Positions 6,566 to 13,607 of a stretch of DNA of 31,448 nucleotides are shown in pieces (the first letter of the stretch is position 1; every line of letters begins with the position of its first letter). Below the pieces are notes generated by a model. It saw only the letters and a program-made list of their open reading frames with translations. It did no database searches and was not told the origin of the DNA. The stretch is taken from positions 1-31,448 of IMG/VR virus record IMGVR_UViG_3300046369_000041; one strand, written 5' to 3'. The position numbers were made by a program, and so were the translations under genes. The DNA is from a virus.

Positions 6566-6703
6566 ATGGAATTTAAAGACAGAAACAATATAATAGAACA
6601 AAGCCTAAAAGCCTTTGAAAAAGAACATCCATTTTTAAGTAAGTGGATAAGTTTGAAAGTAAAGATTAAACTATACTTACTTAATTTAAGAAACAGAAAG
6701 TAA
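6566..6703 (+). CDS. 45-residue basic orphan protein
   Basis: The frame begins MEFKDRNNIIEQSLKAFEKE, continues HPFLSKWISLKVKIK and ends LYLLNLRNRK. It is rich in K and R, predicted helical, with no motif I recognise. An alternative ATG at 6556 is closed after six codons, so 6566 is the only sensible start. It lies between two hairpins (6517-6545 and 6722-6753), as if it were the payload of a second small cassette. Evidence for expression is limited to an intact frame and typical codon use. Confidence 0.4.
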   Translation: MEFKDRNNIIEQSLKAFEKEHPFLSKWISLKVKIKLYLLNLRNRK

Positions 6704-6721
6704 TAATTTTTTATATTACTT

Positions 6722-6753
6722 GTTGTGCGTATGTACTTGTATTACGACACAAC
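6722..6753 (+). repeat. Hairpin with bulged A upstream of the HTH gene
   Basis: GTTGTGCGTA (6722-6731) pairs with TACG (6743-6746) and CACAAC (6748-6753), leaving A6747 bulged and an 11-base loop. GTTGTG/CACAAC echoes the GTTGTATG/CATACAAC hairpin 200 bp upstream. A single extrahelical base in a perfect stem is typical of folded recombination sites. There is no T-run, so it is not a terminator. Confidence 0.45.
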
Positions 6754-6785
6754 TACTTATATGCGTAATTCAAAAAATTGAACCA

Positions 6786-7019
6786 ATGAAAAACCTAGTA
6801 ATAATAAGACATATAGACAAAATAGAAGAATATGTTTACAAGACTTTGCAGAAAGATGAGATGGATTTAGTTCAATTATTTGAACGATTAAATAGATACG
6901 CAGACTTAGAGACAATATCCTCATATGCAAAAAGAAACAATATGTCTTATAACGGAGTAAAGAAATGCAGAAATATAATAGAATTGTTTGGTTGTAAGTT
7001 TGTTTTGGACAATGAATAA
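6786..7019 (+). CDS. Small HTH-like DNA-binding protein
   Basis: This 77-residue protein starts MKNLVIIRHIDKIEEYVYKT. The segment LETISSYAKRNNMSYNGVKK near residues 43-62 reads as a helix-turn-helix, so DNA binding is likely. I prefer ATG 6786 over the longer frame from 6720, because the upstream extension would translate the hairpin at 6722-6753 and has a cysteine-rich, unlikely composition. It lies 23 bp before the PD-(D/E)XK gene. As I recall, similar protein pairs occur in other Bacteroidetes mobile DNA, so the two may be one transferable unit. The target is unknown. Confidence 0.68.
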   Translation: MKNLVIIRHIDKIEEYVYKTLQKDEMDLVQLFERLNRYADLETISSYAKRNNMSYNGVKKCRNIIELFGCKFVLDNE

Positions 7020-7029
7020 AATATTTTGC

Positions 7030-7037
7030 TATCTTTA
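7030..7037 (+). promoter_or_regulatory. Putative promoter -7 box directly before nuclease start
   Basis: TATCTTTA followed by CAGAT lies only five bases before ATG 7043. TTTG at 7004-7007 is 22 bases upstream, close to the usual -33 spacing. A transcript from here would be almost leaderless. Confidence 0.5.
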
Positions 7038-7042
7038 CAGAT

Positions 7043-7402
7043 ATGGATAGCAGTCAAATTGGATGTTTAGCTGAATATAAGTTTGCAACTACCGCAATGG
7101 AACAAGGCTTTTATGTTTCTTTTCCTTTATTACATACTTCAAGATATGACTGCATAATTGAAACGCCTAAAGGATTGTTTAAAGTACAAATTAAATCAGT
7201 TCACAATCATAAAAACAGAACAAGAGTTTTTTTAAGAGATACAAAGAAAAAATGCTATGATAAAAAAGACGTAGATTTTTTTGCTATTTATTACAGAGAC
7301 AAAGACGGATTCTTTATTTTAAAAAATGACGGCAAACGAAAATCGTTTGAATTAACATCGCCTAAATATTTAAAATTTTTTAATAACTTTGCAGAACTTT
7401 AA
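7043..7402 (+). CDS. PD-(D/E)XK endonuclease-like protein
   Basis: This 119-residue protein fits the compact restriction-endonuclease fold seen in Holliday-junction-resolvase-like and PDDEXK_5 families. Visible active-site positions are E11 (GCLAEYKFA), D36 (SRYDCII) and Q49-I-K51 (KVQIKSV), where the usual glutamate is glutamine, a substitution tolerated in this group. A hydrophobic IYYRDKDGFFIL strand follows. It has its own promoter-like box and terminator and splits the capsid gene from the head-tail connector genes. This suggests a later insertion (moron or homing-type gene) rather than part of the head module. The substrate is unknown. Confidence 0.72.
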   Translation: MDSSQIGCLAEYKFATTAMEQGFYVSFPLLHTSRYDCIIETPKGLFKVQIKSVHNHKNRTRVFLRDTKKKCYDKKDVDFFAIYYRDKDGFFILKNDGKRKSFELTSPKYLKFFNNFAEL

Positions 7403-7429
7403 ATGTTTTCAATTTTGTTTTCCAACGAA

Positions 7430-7462
7430 AAGGCGTCGCAAACTAATGTGGCGCTTTTTTTT
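7430..7462 (+). terminator. Terminator after the PD-(D/E)XK gene
   Basis: GCGTCGC (7433-7439) pairs with GTGGCGC (7448-7454) using two G-U pairs, flanked by A/T closing pairs and followed by about nine T. It ends the accessory island; the next promoter-like box overlaps the end of the T-run. Confidence 0.7.
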
Positions 7463-7470
7463 TATCTTTA
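7463..7470 (+). promoter_or_regulatory. Putative promoter -7 box for head-tail connector operon
   Basis: TATCTTTA followed by CAAAAAT lies 16 bases before ATG 7487 and directly after a terminator. It has the same TATnTTTAC form as the boxes before other late genes. Confidence 0.5.
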
Positions 7471-7486
7471 CAAAAATATTCATAAT

Positions 7487-7693
7487 ATGAAACTAAAAAT
7501 CAAACAATCCATTTTAAAAGGAGACAAGCGTTACAATGAGGGCGATGTTATAGATGTAGATGCAAATACTGCTGAGAATTGGATTAAAAAAGGTTTAGGA
7601 TCTAAAATATCTAAAAAGAAAGAAAAACAAACTTTTGAGACTAAAGAACTAAAGGTTGAATATAAAGAAATCAAATCAGATGAGACAAATTAA
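7487..7693 (+). CDS. Small protein preceding the head-tail connector
   Basis: This 68-residue protein, starting MKLKIKQSILKGDKRYNEGD, resembles short phage proteins with a KG-x-Y-x-x-GD core that often sit just before the gp6-type connector. The last 25 residues are lysine- and glutamate-rich and probably disordered. The in-frame extension upstream to 7403 is rejected because it reads through the terminator and promoter-like region. The gene overlaps the next one by 14 bases, indicating coupled translation. Function unknown; a minor head or connector accessory role is inferred from position. Confidence 0.65.
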   Translation: MKLKIKQSILKGDKRYNEGDVIDVDANTAENWIKKGLGSKISKKKEKQTFETKELKVEYKEIKSDETN

Positions 7694-8195
7694 AATAAAC
7701 GCAACAACCGGAAATGAAATATTGACGGCTCAAAATGTTAAAGACTACGCACGTATTGATACAAGCGCAGATGATAATTTAATTACTGCAATGATTTCTC
7801 AGGCTCGTATATGGTGCGAAAATTATATTTCAAGAGATATTGTTCCAAAAAATAGAACTTACTACCTGGATAAAACAAATGGTATATTTGATTTACCTTT
7901 TGGCCCTATTGCTAGTATTTCTGAAATAACTATTGACGGAACGGCTACAACTGATTATGAAATACTTGGCTTAGATAATGAAACGATTGAATTAGATGGA
8001 GGCTCTGCTGAAAAAGTAAAAGTTACATACATAACAGTAGGGATAAACGATGCTTTAGTAAAACAAGCGATGTTGCAACTTATATCTACTTATTATGATA
8101 ATAGGGCGGATTTTACAACTGAGCAAAACGATGTCGCAGAAATACCAACATCAACAAGACAAATTTTAACGTCTTATAAAACTATGTTTATTTAA
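7680..8195 (+). CDS. Head-tail connector, HK97 gp6-like
   Basis: This is predicted to form the first ring attached below the portal. The 171-residue protein has the family pattern: NVKDYARIDTSADDNLITAM near the start, QARIWCENYISRD, a central beta region with LPFGPIASISEITIDG, and VKQAMLQLISTYYDNRADFT before the C-terminus. ATG 7680 is preferred over 7656, whose extra residues do not resemble the family and lie deeper in the preceding gene. TAA overlaps the next ATG (TAATG at 8193-8197). Confidence 0.87.
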   Translation: MRQIKINATTGNEILTAQNVKDYARIDTSADDNLITAMISQARIWCENYISRDIVPKNRTYYLDKTNGIFDLPFGPIASISEITIDGTATTDYEILGLDNETIELDGGSAEKVKVTYITVGINDALVKQAMLQLISTYYDNRADFTTEQNDVAEIPTSTRQILTSYKTMFI

Positions 8196-8521
8196 TGGAT
8201 GCGGGAAAACTAGATTCTAAAATAACAATAAAGCGATTAATTAAGTCGCCTGATGAATTTGGCGGATATAACTCTACTTTGTCAGAGGTTGCAACTGTAT
8301 GGTGCAATTTAAAGCAGATTAGCGGAGATATAGGCGACAAACTAGGTAAAAGAACGCAAGACATACAGATTGAAATAATGATGCGTAAAAACACCGCAGA
8401 TTTAATTCAGTTAGGAGATATATTTACATTAGAGGGCGGTACAAAGAATTATCGTATAAATGAAAAATATGAGTTTGATTTAGATTTTTATACTAAACTA
8501 TTAGCAACAAAATCTGAATAG
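8195..8521 (+). CDS. Head closure / head-tail joining protein
   Basis: This 108-residue protein fits the phage head-tail joining family (SPP1 gp16-like stoppers): MDAGKLDSKITIKRLIKSPD, then VWCNLKQISGDIGDKLGKRT, then GDIFTLEGGTKNYRI. Such proteins bind under the connector ring and close the head after packaging. The start overlaps the preceding stop codon by one base. Gene order connector, joining, completion and terminator is the standard one. Confidence 0.85.
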   Translation: MDAGKLDSKITIKRLIKSPDEFGGYNSTLSEVATVWCNLKQISGDIGDKLGKRTQDIQIEIMMRKNTADLIQLGDIFTLEGGTKNYRINEKYEFDLDFYTKLLATKSE

Positions 8522-8522
8522 G

Positions 8523-8954
8523 ATGGATATAAAAATAAATCAGTCAGACTTGGCTCAACTTAAAAAAAAGTTAGACAATTTAAGAACATTTGATAAAACA
8601 ACGCTTTCAAATGAACTTGGAAAGACTGGTGCCGATATTTCGAGAATTGCAACAAAAGCTGCGCCGTCTGATTATGGTACATTAAGGCAATCAATAAGGT
8701 ATCAAAAACAAGGCAAAACTGTTGAGGTTATAGCCGGAGCAAAATATGCGCCTTATGTAGAATTTGGAACGGGTGCTTTTGTAACTTTTGACGATATGCT
8801 AGAACTTGGAATACCAAAGAGTTATGCGGCACAGTTTAAAGGCTCAAAGCCGGGTTATATGAAACCTCAACCATTTTTCTTTGGCTCTGCTAGAATAGGT
8901 CTAAAAAAATTATTAACTCGTTTAAATGGCGAAATTAAAAAAGCAATAAAATAA
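8523..8954 (+). CDS. Tail completion protein, HK97 gp10-like
   Basis: The 143-residue protein carries the HK97 gp10 family hallmark AAPSDYGTLRQSIRYQK, followed by VIAGAKYAPYVEFGTG and a C-terminal PGYMKPQPFFFGSARIG. Family members act at the head-tail interface during joining. It starts two bases after the upstream stop. Confidence 0.9.
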   Translation: MDIKINQSDLAQLKKKLDNLRTFDKTTLSNELGKTGADISRIATKAAPSDYGTLRQSIRYQKQGKTVEVIAGAKYAPYVEFGTGAFVTFDDMLELGIPKSYAAQFKGSKPGYMKPQPFFFGSARIGLKKLLTRLNGEIKKAIK

Positions 8955-8955
8955 T

Positions 8956-9537
8956 ATGTTAGAGGCGATTCATTATGTAAGGAAAGCAATTATTGCGAAA
9001 TTAAACGGCAATGTTTTAATTAACAATGTCGCCGTACCGGTTTACAATCGTATTCCAACGGACGCAACTTATCCATTGATTAGAGTTTATTCAGTTTCAA
9101 CAGACGAAACAGACCAAAATCAACAATCATTTATAAGTGAAACAATAACACGAATTGAATGTATTTCAAAATTCTATTCAGATGATGGCGGACAATTAGA
9201 TACAAATTTAATGGTATCTCAATGCTTACAAAAACTCAGAACTAGGTCTGCAAACTATATTGATTTAGCGCCAAACGGATTTAATGTTTATACAAGTGAA
9301 AACAATGGCGTTACTTATTTAGAGGATGATTTAGCGGATTCAACTTATTTTAGAGGAATAATTGAACTATCAAATAAAATTCAACAAACTGTTCCGGTAA
9401 TTGTTTCATATACTGATCCTTTACAAAGTGAGTTGCAACTAGAATACAGAAACCAATATACAGATAGAATTGTAGCCGATGGAGGACAATACGAATCCAT
9501 TGAGTGCATTGAAACCGATATATTATACAACCAATAA
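8956..9537 (+). CDS. Tail terminator-like protein with DGG motif tail
   Basis: Residues 1 to about 145 resemble the DUF3168/gp11-type tail completion family: an N-terminal helix (LEAIHYVRKAIIAKLNGN), PVYNRIPTDATYPLIRVYSV, and SQCLQKLRTR before the last strands. The family caps the tail tube and joins it to the head. Residues about 146-193 are an extra segment ending DRIVADGGQYESIECIETD. The same short motif appears twice in the distal tail protein (19306-21705). Position after the gp10-like gene supports the call. Confidence 0.78.
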   Translation: MLEAIHYVRKAIIAKLNGNVLINNVAVPVYNRIPTDATYPLIRVYSVSTDETDQNQQSFISETITRIECISKFYSDDGGQLDTNLMVSQCLQKLRTRSANYIDLAPNGFNVYTSENNGVTYLEDDLADSTYFRGIIELSNKIQQTVPVIVSYTDPLQSELQLEYRNQYTDRIVADGGQYESIECIETDILYNQ

Positions 9538-9549
9538 AATAATAAAAAA

Positions 9550-10146
9550 ATGGCTAAAATAACCTATTCAGCAAAATTTGACAATGTAACTTCAGATTTA
9601 CCGGCAATAAATAAAGTCGTTGCTGCTGATATGAACGAAATAAAAGACTCTGTAAATTCCTTATACGATTCAATCGGTGGTTGGGTTGATTATGAAGATT
9701 CAGCGACCGCAGTAACTCCAATAAATTTGACTGCAAATGTTTGGACAGATTTAACAAATGATAAGGCCGGAAGCGGAACAATAACAACATATAAGCCTAG
9801 TTTTGTAAGTGGCGAATTATGGAACTCAGCCTCTAACTCGTTAGATTTTTCTGAAGTTGGAGCCGGTAGAGTTATTATTGTTAGAAACGATTTCGATATA
9901 ACCGCCGGAGCATCTAATACAAGACTAGACGCACGTTTATATTTTCCTGATACCGGAAAAACTGTTGAGTTTATGCACGATAATATTGCAAGTAATAATG
10001 ATTTAGTAAGGTATTCAAGAACTACCCAATTATTTACGCATACAGATGTTTTAACAAGTGGTTGTAAAATTCAGGTTAGAGTTGATAAATCAGGAGCGAC
10101 GGCAACTGTTGAGAACTTTTTAATTACGCTTATATCACATTTCTAA
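9550..10146 (+). CDS. Putative virion structural protein (beta-rich, fibre/decoration-like)
   Basis: This 198-residue protein starts MAKITYSAKFDNVTSDLPAI. A helical linker (DMNEIKDSVNSLYDSIGG) is followed by a beta-rich region (TPINLTANVWTDLTND, GRVIIVRNDFDITAG, LDARLYFPDTGKTVEF) reminiscent of trimeric jelly-roll heads on fibres or decoration proteins. I do not recognise a precise family. It sits between the tail terminator and the lysis amidase. A virion surface protein is the best inference. Confidence 0.6.
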   Translation: MAKITYSAKFDNVTSDLPAINKVVAADMNEIKDSVNSLYDSIGGWVDYEDSATAVTPINLTANVWTDLTNDKAGSGTITTYKPSFVSGELWNSASNSLDFSEVGAGRVIIVRNDFDITAGASNTRLDARLYFPDTGKTVEFMHDNIASNNDLVRYSRTTQLFTHTDVLTSGCKIQVRVDKSGATATVENFLITLISHF

Positions 10147-10155
10147 AACAAAACA

Positions 10156-10566
10156 ATGCGACAAATAAACAAAATCATCATACATTGTAGCGCTACGCCG
10201 GAGGGTAGAAAAACAAGCGCCGAAGAAATAAAGAGTTGGCATTTAGAAAGAGGTTTTTCTGATATTGGTTATCATTATATTGTCCATTTAGACGGCTCAA
10301 TTTCCTATGGTAGAAACATAGATAAAATAGGCGCACATTCAAGAGGTCAAAATAAAATGTCGATAGGCGTTTGCTATATTGGAGGTTTAAACGAATGTTT
10401 AGATCCTAAAGATACAAGAACGCCACAACAAAAAGAAACTCTTTTAATCTTGCTAAAAACACTAAAAAAATTACATTCTAAAGCGGTTATTTACGGCCAT
10501 AGGGATTTTAGCGAAAAGGCTTGTCCAAGTTTTAATGCGTTTGACGAATATAAATTTATTGAGTAA
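10156..10566 (+). CDS. N-acetylmuramoyl-L-alanine amidase, T7 lysozyme-like endolysin
   Basis: This zinc amidase cuts the bond between muramic acid and L-alanine in peptidoglycan, releasing progeny. Zinc ligands H10 (IIIHCSAT), H115 (YGHRDFSEKACPSF) and C123 match T7 lysozyme H17, H122 and C130. Y39 (DIGYHYIV) and K121 match its catalytic Y46 and K128. The length of 136 residues is close to T7 lysozyme. There is no signal peptide, so export would need a holin; the next gene, overlapping by one base, is holin-like. Confidence 0.93.
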   Translation: MRQINKIIIHCSATPEGRKTSAEEIKSWHLERGFSDIGYHYIVHLDGSISYGRNIDKIGAHSRGQNKMSIGVCYIGGLNECLDPKDTRTPQQKETLLILLKTLKKLHSKAVIYGHRDFSEKACPSFNAFDEYKFIE

Positions 10567-11009
10567 TGGCAAAGAAAAAGTTTAAAGACACAAAAGTTGG
10601 TCAGTTTATACTAAAAAAAATACCGGGTTTTGTTGGCGATATACTTCCACAAAAAGGAGTTTTAGGAGTTGTTAAAAATTTAATAGACAACGAGCCTGAA
10701 TTGACAAGTCAAGATAAAATACAATTGCACAATGAACTGATTGAGTTATATGAGTTAGAGGTTGCCGATAGAGATTCTGCTAGAAAGCGAGAAGTTGAAA
10801 AGGCTAAATCAGGAGGCTTTGACTTTATGTTTAATCTAACCGGTGTTATTGGATTAGGCGCTTTTGCTTTTATTATTTATGCGATTGTTTATTTACAAAT
10901 CCCGGAATCTAACAAAGAAGTTTGGATTCATTTGATTGGAATTTGTGAGGGAATTGTATTATCAATTTTCGGTTATTTCTTTGGCTCTGCGGTTAGAAAA
11001 AACAACTAA
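10566..11009 (+). CDS. Holin-like membrane protein
   Basis: This 147-residue protein has a soluble basic N-terminal part, an acidic helical middle (LHNELIELYELEVADRDSAR) and two hydrophobic segments near residues 90-115 (NLTGVIGLGAFAFIIYAIVY) and 121-142 (WIHLIGICEGIVLSIFGYFF), ending GSAVRKNN. This layout matches holin-superfamily proteins with C-terminal transmembrane hairpins. The start overlaps the amidase stop, forming a lysis pair. Pore formation is inferred. Confidence 0.72.
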   Translation: MAKKKFKDTKVGQFILKKIPGFVGDILPQKGVLGVVKNLIDNEPELTSQDKIQLHNELIELYELEVADRDSARKREVEKAKSGGFDFMFNLTGVIGLGAFAFIIYAIVYLQIPESNKEVWIHLIGICEGIVLSIFGYFFGSAVRKNN

Positions 11010-11032
11010 CTAATAAAGTGTTTTAATTTTTG

Positions 11033-11040
11033 TATTTTTG
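11033..11040 (+). promoter_or_regulatory. Putative promoter -7 box upstream of adhesin cluster
   Basis: TATTTTTG is an exact TAnnTTTG match, 18 bases before ATG 11059, in the gap after the holin-like gene. Confidence 0.55.
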
Positions 11041-11058
11041 TTTTTAAATTACAAAAAT

Positions 11059-12369
11059 ATGTCGTTAGCGGATAAAGCAAGTCTTTTACTTATACCAACC
11101 GGTTACAAATCACAAAAAGTTTATTCTATTTTTCCTACTGATGGAGTTGGGGATTTTGATTTTTCACGATCTAGTAGCGCCACAAGAATAGCAAAAAACG
11201 GATTAATAACAACAGTTGCTGCAAATGTGCCAAGGCTTGAATATCCTTTGATTGATGGTGTTGTAAATGGATGTCCTAGTTTATTATTAGAGCCACAGAG
11301 AACTAATTTGTTAACTTATTCAGAAGATATTAGTAATTCAGTTTGGACAACTCTTGCAAGTGGAGAAACAATAGTTAGTAATTCTATTATATCTCCAGAT
11401 GGTACATTAAATGCAGATACACTTGAGGGAGATGGTACTGCAACAAATGTTTATGTAAGACAAGATATAACTTTAACAACATCTACTGATTATACTTTTT
11501 CAATATTTGCTAAAAAGGGAACAAATGATTTTCTTGCAATTTCAGCAGAGGGTTTTTCTGGTGCTACTAATACTTTATTAATTTTTGATTTAAAAAATAG
11601 TATTGTTACCAATGGAACTGGTAATATAGAAAACTACGGAAATGGCTGGTTAAGATGTAGCTTTACTACTACAATAAGTACAGATGGAACTGGTAGATTT
11701 TTAATATATCCAGCGTATAACGGAGCAACAAGAGGTTTCCCAACATCTTCTGATGCTAATGGTCAAAATATTTATCTGTGGGGAGCAATGCTTGAAGAAG
11801 GCTCTTTTCCAACAAGCTATATCAAAACCAACGGAGAGATTAATGGTGTTACTCGTTCAGCAGAAACTGCTAATGGCTCTGGAGATGCAGCTACGTTTTC
11901 TGACTCAGAAGGTGTTTTGATGGCAGAGATTAGTGCGTTGGATAATGATGGGAATTTCAGAAGAGTAGGTGTTTCAGATAATAGTGTAAGCGATAGAGTT
12001 ATTGTAGGATTTACAAATGTTTCAAATCAAATACAAGGTTTTGTTTCTTCTAATGGTAGTGTGGTTTCTAATATGAATTATACCGTATCTGATGCTAAAA
12101 CTAACAATAAAGTTTGTTTAAGATATAAACAAGATTATCATTCACTTTGGATTAATGGTTTTGAAGTATTAAAGACATTAAATGCAAATACTCCAATAGG
12201 TTTATCTGATTTAAGTTTTGATAGTGGTGCTAGTGCCGAACAATTCTACGGAAAGACCAAACAAATACAATACTACAATTCAGCATTAACAGATAGCGAA
12301 CTAGAACAACTAACGTCTTGGACATCTTTTACAGATATGGCACAAGGACAATTATACACAATAGAATAA
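11059..12369 (+). CDS. Tail adhesin / lectin-like protein, paralogue 1
   Basis: This 436-residue protein is the first of three tandem paralogues. The N-terminal part contains DFDFSRSSSATRIAKNGLI and SLLLEPQRTNLLTYSED, a segment widely found in phage fibre proteins. It is followed by a carbohydrate-binding-like beta domain (DYTFSIFAKKGT to YLWGAMLEEGSFPTSYI) and a C-terminal concanavalin/LamG-like domain (ICLRYKQ-type strand KVCLRYKQDYHSLWINGFEV, ending FYGKTKQIQYYNSALTDSEL). Receptor binding at the tail tip is inferred. Its first 40 residues differ from the other two copies, so it may contain the attachment point to the virion. ATG 11059 is chosen over TTG 11038, which overlaps the promoter box. 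Confidence 0.78.
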   Translation: MSLADKASLLLIPTGYKSQKVYSIFPTDGVGDFDFSRSSSATRIAKNGLITTVAANVPRLEYPLIDGVVNGCPSLLLEPQRTNLLTYSEDISNSVWTTLASGETIVSNSIISPDGTLNADTLEGDGTATNVYVRQDITLTTSTDYTFSIFAKKGTNDFLAISAEGFSGATNTLLIFDLKNSIVTNGTGNIENYGNGWLRCSFTTTISTDGTGRFLIYPAYNGATRGFPTSSDANGQNIYLWGAMLEEGSFPTSYIKTNGEINGVTRSAETANGSGDAATFSDSEGVLMAEISALDNDGNFRRVGVSDNSVSDRVIVGFTNVSNQIQGFVSSNGSVVSNMNYTVSDAKTNNKVCLRYKQDYHSLWINGFEVLKTLNANTPIGLSDLSFDSGASAEQFYGKTKQIQYYNSALTDSELEQLTSWTSFTDMAQGQLYTIE

Positions 12370-12370
12370 T

Positions 12371-13606
12371 ATGGCACAGAAACTTAAATTCGGTAACGGA
12401 ACTTGGGCGACAAAGAAAGGCTCTACGTTGTCTTATAATGACGAAGGTGGAAATTATAAACCTCTACCTTTTACAACTACTAGAAATAGTATTGCTACAA
12501 GGGTAAATAAAGAAGGATTAATAGAAGTAGTTGGTAATGATGTACCAAGAATAGATTATACAGATAGTGCAGATGGTGCTTTGTTGTTAGAGAATAGCTC
12601 TACTAATTTGATTACTTATTCAAACAAATTTGATACCTATTGGTCGTTATTAGGTTTAGGTACTGGCTCTGCACCTACAATAATTAACAATAGTATTATT
12701 TCTCCAGATGGAAAGCAGAACGCAACAGAGGTTATTTTAAATGTTGGAAGTGGAACAACCACATCAGACAGAAGTTCTATCGAAGTTAATCAAACAGTTT
12801 CAGCGGGTAGTGATTATACTGTATCTTTTTACATAAAAGGTAAAAATGATGGAGACCAATTAATGATTGGTGCAATTAGTGGGGGTTATGAATTAATCAC
12901 ATTAACTACTGAATGGAAAAGATATACTATAACTCAAACTGCTGCATCCTCTCCAAGACCAGTTTTTATAGGTATTAGACAAGGTGTTTTTGGAGCTTTA
13001 AATAATAATGTTGAATTTTATTTATACGGAGCGCAATTAGAACAAGGTTCTTGCGCAACATCATACATCCCAACCAATGGCTCAGCAGTTACAAGAGTAG
13101 CTGATACTGCAAGTGGTGCTGGTAATAGCGAAGTGTTTAATGATAGTGAGGGAGTATTGTTTGCTAACATAGCTGCGAATGCAAATGATTTAACAATTAA
13201 AGTTATTTCTATAAATGATAATAGTGGTAATAATGTTATTAGGATGGGTTACGCTGTATCAAGTAATGAAGTAAATTTTATTGTAAGAGCAACCACTAAC
13301 ATATATAGTTATAATCAAGCATTAAGTGATATAACTACAATAAATAAACTCTCAATATCTTATAGTTCAAGTGGGGCAAAGGTTTTTATTAACGGATTTT
13401 TATCTGATAGTGGTGCTTTAAGTAGCTTACCAACTGGATTAAGTCAATTAGATTTTAGATATGGTAATGGTTCTTTTCCTTTCTACGGAAAAACAAAAGA
13501 ACTAGCATACTACAATACAGTTTTAACAGACCTTGAATTAGAAACGCTAACAAGCTATCGCTCATTAAACGAATTAGTAACAGAATTAAACTTAAAAGCA
13601 TTATAA
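12371..13606 (+). CDS. Tail adhesin / lectin-like protein, paralogue 2
   Basis: This 411-residue paralogue of its neighbours starts MAQKLKFGNGTWATKKGSTL. It shares NKEGLIEVVGNDVPRIDY, ALLLENSSTNLITYS, YLYGAQLEQGSCATSYIPT and the C-terminal FYGKTKELAYYNTVLTDLEL. The motif usually read LEPQRTN is altered to LENSSTN here. It begins two bases after the stop of paralogue 1. The role is presumably receptor or glycan binding; divergence is strongest in the central and lectin-like domains, as expected for host-range determinants. Confidence 0.76.
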   Translation: MAQKLKFGNGTWATKKGSTLSYNDEGGNYKPLPFTTTRNSIATRVNKEGLIEVVGNDVPRIDYTDSADGALLLENSSTNLITYSNKFDTYWSLLGLGTGSAPTIINNSIISPDGKQNATEVILNVGSGTTTSDRSSIEVNQTVSAGSDYTVSFYIKGKNDGDQLMIGAISGGYELITLTTEWKRYTITQTAASSPRPVFIGIRQGVFGALNNNVEFYLYGAQLEQGSCATSYIPTNGSAVTRVADTASGAGNSEVFNDSEGVLFANIAANANDLTIKVISINDNSGNNVIRMGYAVSSNEVNFIVRATTNIYSYNQALSDITTINKLSISYSSSGAKVFINGFLSDSGALSSLPTGLSQLDFRYGNGSFPFYGKTKELAYYNTVLTDLELETLTSYRSLNELVTELNLKAL

Positions 13607-13607
13607 A

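Noticed and set aside
6720-6785. Longer start for the HTH protein
   Set aside because: The added residues (cysteine-rich MLCVCTCITT) are encoded by the bulged hairpin; ATG 6786 gives a normal protein.
9554-9790. Minus-strand frame of 78 codons
   Set aside because: Leucine- and arginine-rich shadow of the + strand virion gene with no start context; all supported genes are on the + strand. Other minus-strand frames (e.g. 18291-18581, 19596-19889) were rejected for the same reason.
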